DNA from: Candidatus Bathyarchaeota archaeon | GTDB taxonomy: Archaea > Thermoproteota > Bathyarchaeia > TCS64 | DNA length: 5,275 nt | NCBI GenBank assembly: GCA_020697635.1 | Contig: JAEHCT010000111.1 | Span: 1 to 5,275 of the forward strand | Direction of reading: 5' to 3' | Shown: piece by piece, positions 4,242-5,275 of the stretch | Layout: every line of letters starts with the position of its first letter | How positions within the stretch are numbered: position 1 is the stretch's first letter | Position numbers and translations under genes: made by a program | Notes under the pieces: model-generated | What the model was told of the DNA's origin: nothing | Databases searched by the model: none | The model's input: only the letters and a program-made list of their open reading frames with translations

Positions 4242-5275
4242 CTAGACGTCCATGTCTTCGCCCATGCCGCCGGGTGGGCCGCCTGCGCCCATGTCTGGGC
4301 CGCCGCTCTTCGCCGCCAGCACGTCGTCGATCCTGAGGATCATCGACGCGACCTCGATGCCGCTCTTGATGGCCTGCTCCTTCACTACCGTGGGCTCCAC
4401 GACTCCCTCGCTCATCATGTCGATGACGCCCTCCTCGAAGACGTTGACGCCCATGTAGGCGCCATTCTTCTTGGCGTGGGCGGTCTTCATCGCCACCATG
4501 GTGTCTAGGATGTCTAGGCCCGCGTTCTCCGCCAGCGTGCGGGGGATTATCTCCAGAGCGTCAGCGAAAGCCTCGATGGCCAGCTGCTCACGGCCGCCGA
4601 CCTGAGCCGCGTACTCGCGCACGGCCTTGCTCATCTCCATCTCGACGCTGCCGCCGCCGGCAACCATCCTAGGCTCCTCGGCGACGTCGCTGATAACGTA
4701 GAGAGCGTCGTTCAACGCCCTCTCCGCCTCGTCGATCATCCGCTCCAGGCCCGCCCTGACGAATATGGCCACCGCCTGAGGGTCCTTGCACTCCTCGACG
4801 AAGATCATCTTGTCGTTGCCGACCTTCCGCTCCTCGACGACGCCGCATGCACCCAGATCAGTCTCCTTGAGGTCCGCTAGGTTGTTGACGACCTTGCCGC
4901 CCGTTGCCTTCGCCAGCTTCTCCATGTCGCTCTTCTTGGCGCGGCGTGCGGATAGCACGCCAGCCTTGGCGAGGTAGTGCTGGGCCATGTCGTCGATGCC
5001 CTTCTGGCAGAAGAGCACGTTGGCTCCCGTGGCGACCACCTGGTCCACCTTCCTCTTCAGCATCTCGGATTCCTGGTCCAGGAAGGCCTGGATGCTGTCG
5101 GGGCTGGTGATCCTGATCTCGGCGTCGAACTCGGTCTTCTTGACCTCCAGCGGAGTGTCCAGCAGAGCGATCTTGGCGCCCTTGATCTTCTTGGGCATGC
5201 CGTCGTGCACAACCTCCTTGTCCACGATGATGCCCTTGACCAACTGGGTCTCATTGAGGCTCTGCCCCTCCTTCT
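4242..5275 (-). CDS. ths: Thermosome subunit (group II chaperonin), C-terminal two thirds
   Basis: The ATP-driven protein-folding chaperonin of archaea, one subunit of an eight- or nine-membered double ring in the cytoplasm. The visible 343 residues begin in the intermediate/apical region (GQSLNETQLVKGIIVDKEVV) and continue without an upstream stop to the edge, so the gene starts outside the window. The helical protrusion that acts as built-in lid is residues about 54-72 (SPDSIQAFLDQESEML). D189 in ALNDAL aligns with the aspartate that activates water for ATP hydrolysis, and G206-G208 (VAGGGSVEME) with the glycine loop at the nucleotide site. GVVEPTVVKEQAIKSG and ILRIDDVLAA are the conserved equatorial end. 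The tail is Gly/Pro/Met-rich and ends acidic (GGMGEDMDV), as in many thermosomes. Whether this is an alpha, beta or other paralogue cannot be told. The family is certain. Its promoter is beyond the right edge. Confidence 0.97.
   Translation of the reverse strand, partial: KEGQSLNETQLVKGIIVDKEVVHDGMPKKIKGAKIALLDTPLEVKKTEFDAEIRITSPDSIQAFLDQESEMLKRKVDQVVATGANVLFCQKGIDDMAQHYLAKAGVLSARRAKKSDMEKLAKATGGKVVNNLADLKETDLGACGVVEERKVGNDKMIFVEECKDPQAVAIFVRAGLERMIDEAERALNDALYVISDVAEEPRMVAGGGSVEMEMSKAVREYAAQVGGREQLAIEAFADALEIIPRTLAENAGLDILDTMVAMKTAHAKKNGAYMGVNVFEEGVIDMMSEGVVEPTVVKEQAIKSGIEVASMILRIDDVLAAKSGGPDMGAGGPPGGMGEDMDV

Noticed and set aside
4242..5243. Reading the thermosome gene as starting at a TTG at 5243.
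   Set aside because: The frame stays open to the window edge and the extra residues (KEGQSLNETQ) match thermosome sequence, so that codon is an internal leucine of a gene cut by the edge.
1..5275. A mobile element, CRISPR array, toxin-antitoxin pair, defence system, tRNA or rRNA.
   Set aside because: No spaced repeats, transposase or integrase motifs, cloverleaf patterns or defence domains were seen; all sizeable genes have ordinary chromosomal families.

Overview
The window looks like a piece of an archaeal chromosome. The main reasons are a group II chaperonin (thermosome) gene at the right end with an archaeal Gly-Met-rich tail, TATA-box promoters placed about 26 bases before several start codons (a leaderless pattern), poly-T terminators, and use of GTG and TTG starts with many AGG/AGA arginine codons. 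Coding DNA is GC-rich, while the gene boundaries carry short AT-rich signals. A member of the TACK group (Bathyarchaeia- or Thaumarchaeota-related) would fit, but I cannot fix the lineage from the sequence alone.

Layout, left to right. (1) Positions 1-416, minus strand: the N-terminal 138 residues of a major facilitator superfamily (MFS) transporter, running off the left edge. (2) Positions 417-533: a divergent intergenic region with a TATA box for each side and a 9-base direct repeat next to the transporter promoter. (3) 534-860, plus: a small YdbB-like cupin. (4) 914-2356, plus: a metal-dependent M28 aminopeptidase with an inserted PA domain. (5) 2437-3141, plus: a histidine phosphatase superfamily protein. 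(6) 3251-3679, minus: a pyridoxamine 5'-phosphate oxidase-like flavoprotein, convergent with the phosphatase. (7) 3821-4177, plus: a second cupin of a different family, divergent from the flavoprotein gene. (8) 4242-5275, minus: the C-terminal two thirds of a thermosome subunit, running off the right edge and convergent with the second cupin across a dense A/T terminator.

The genes do not form an obvious operon. Six of the seven have a recognisable or possible TATA element of their own, and the seventh (thermosome) has its promoter outside the window. The mix is a nutrient or drug transporter, a cytoplasmic peptidase, small metal-binding and flavin-binding proteins, a phosphatase and a chaperonin. 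That reads as ordinary chromosomal metabolism and protein maintenance rather than a defence island or mobile element. I found no RNA genes, CRISPR array, insertion sequence or large repeat. The items most worth checking are regulatory: the direct repeat at the transporter promoter, the inverted repeat over the flavoprotein promoter, and the start codon of the transporter.
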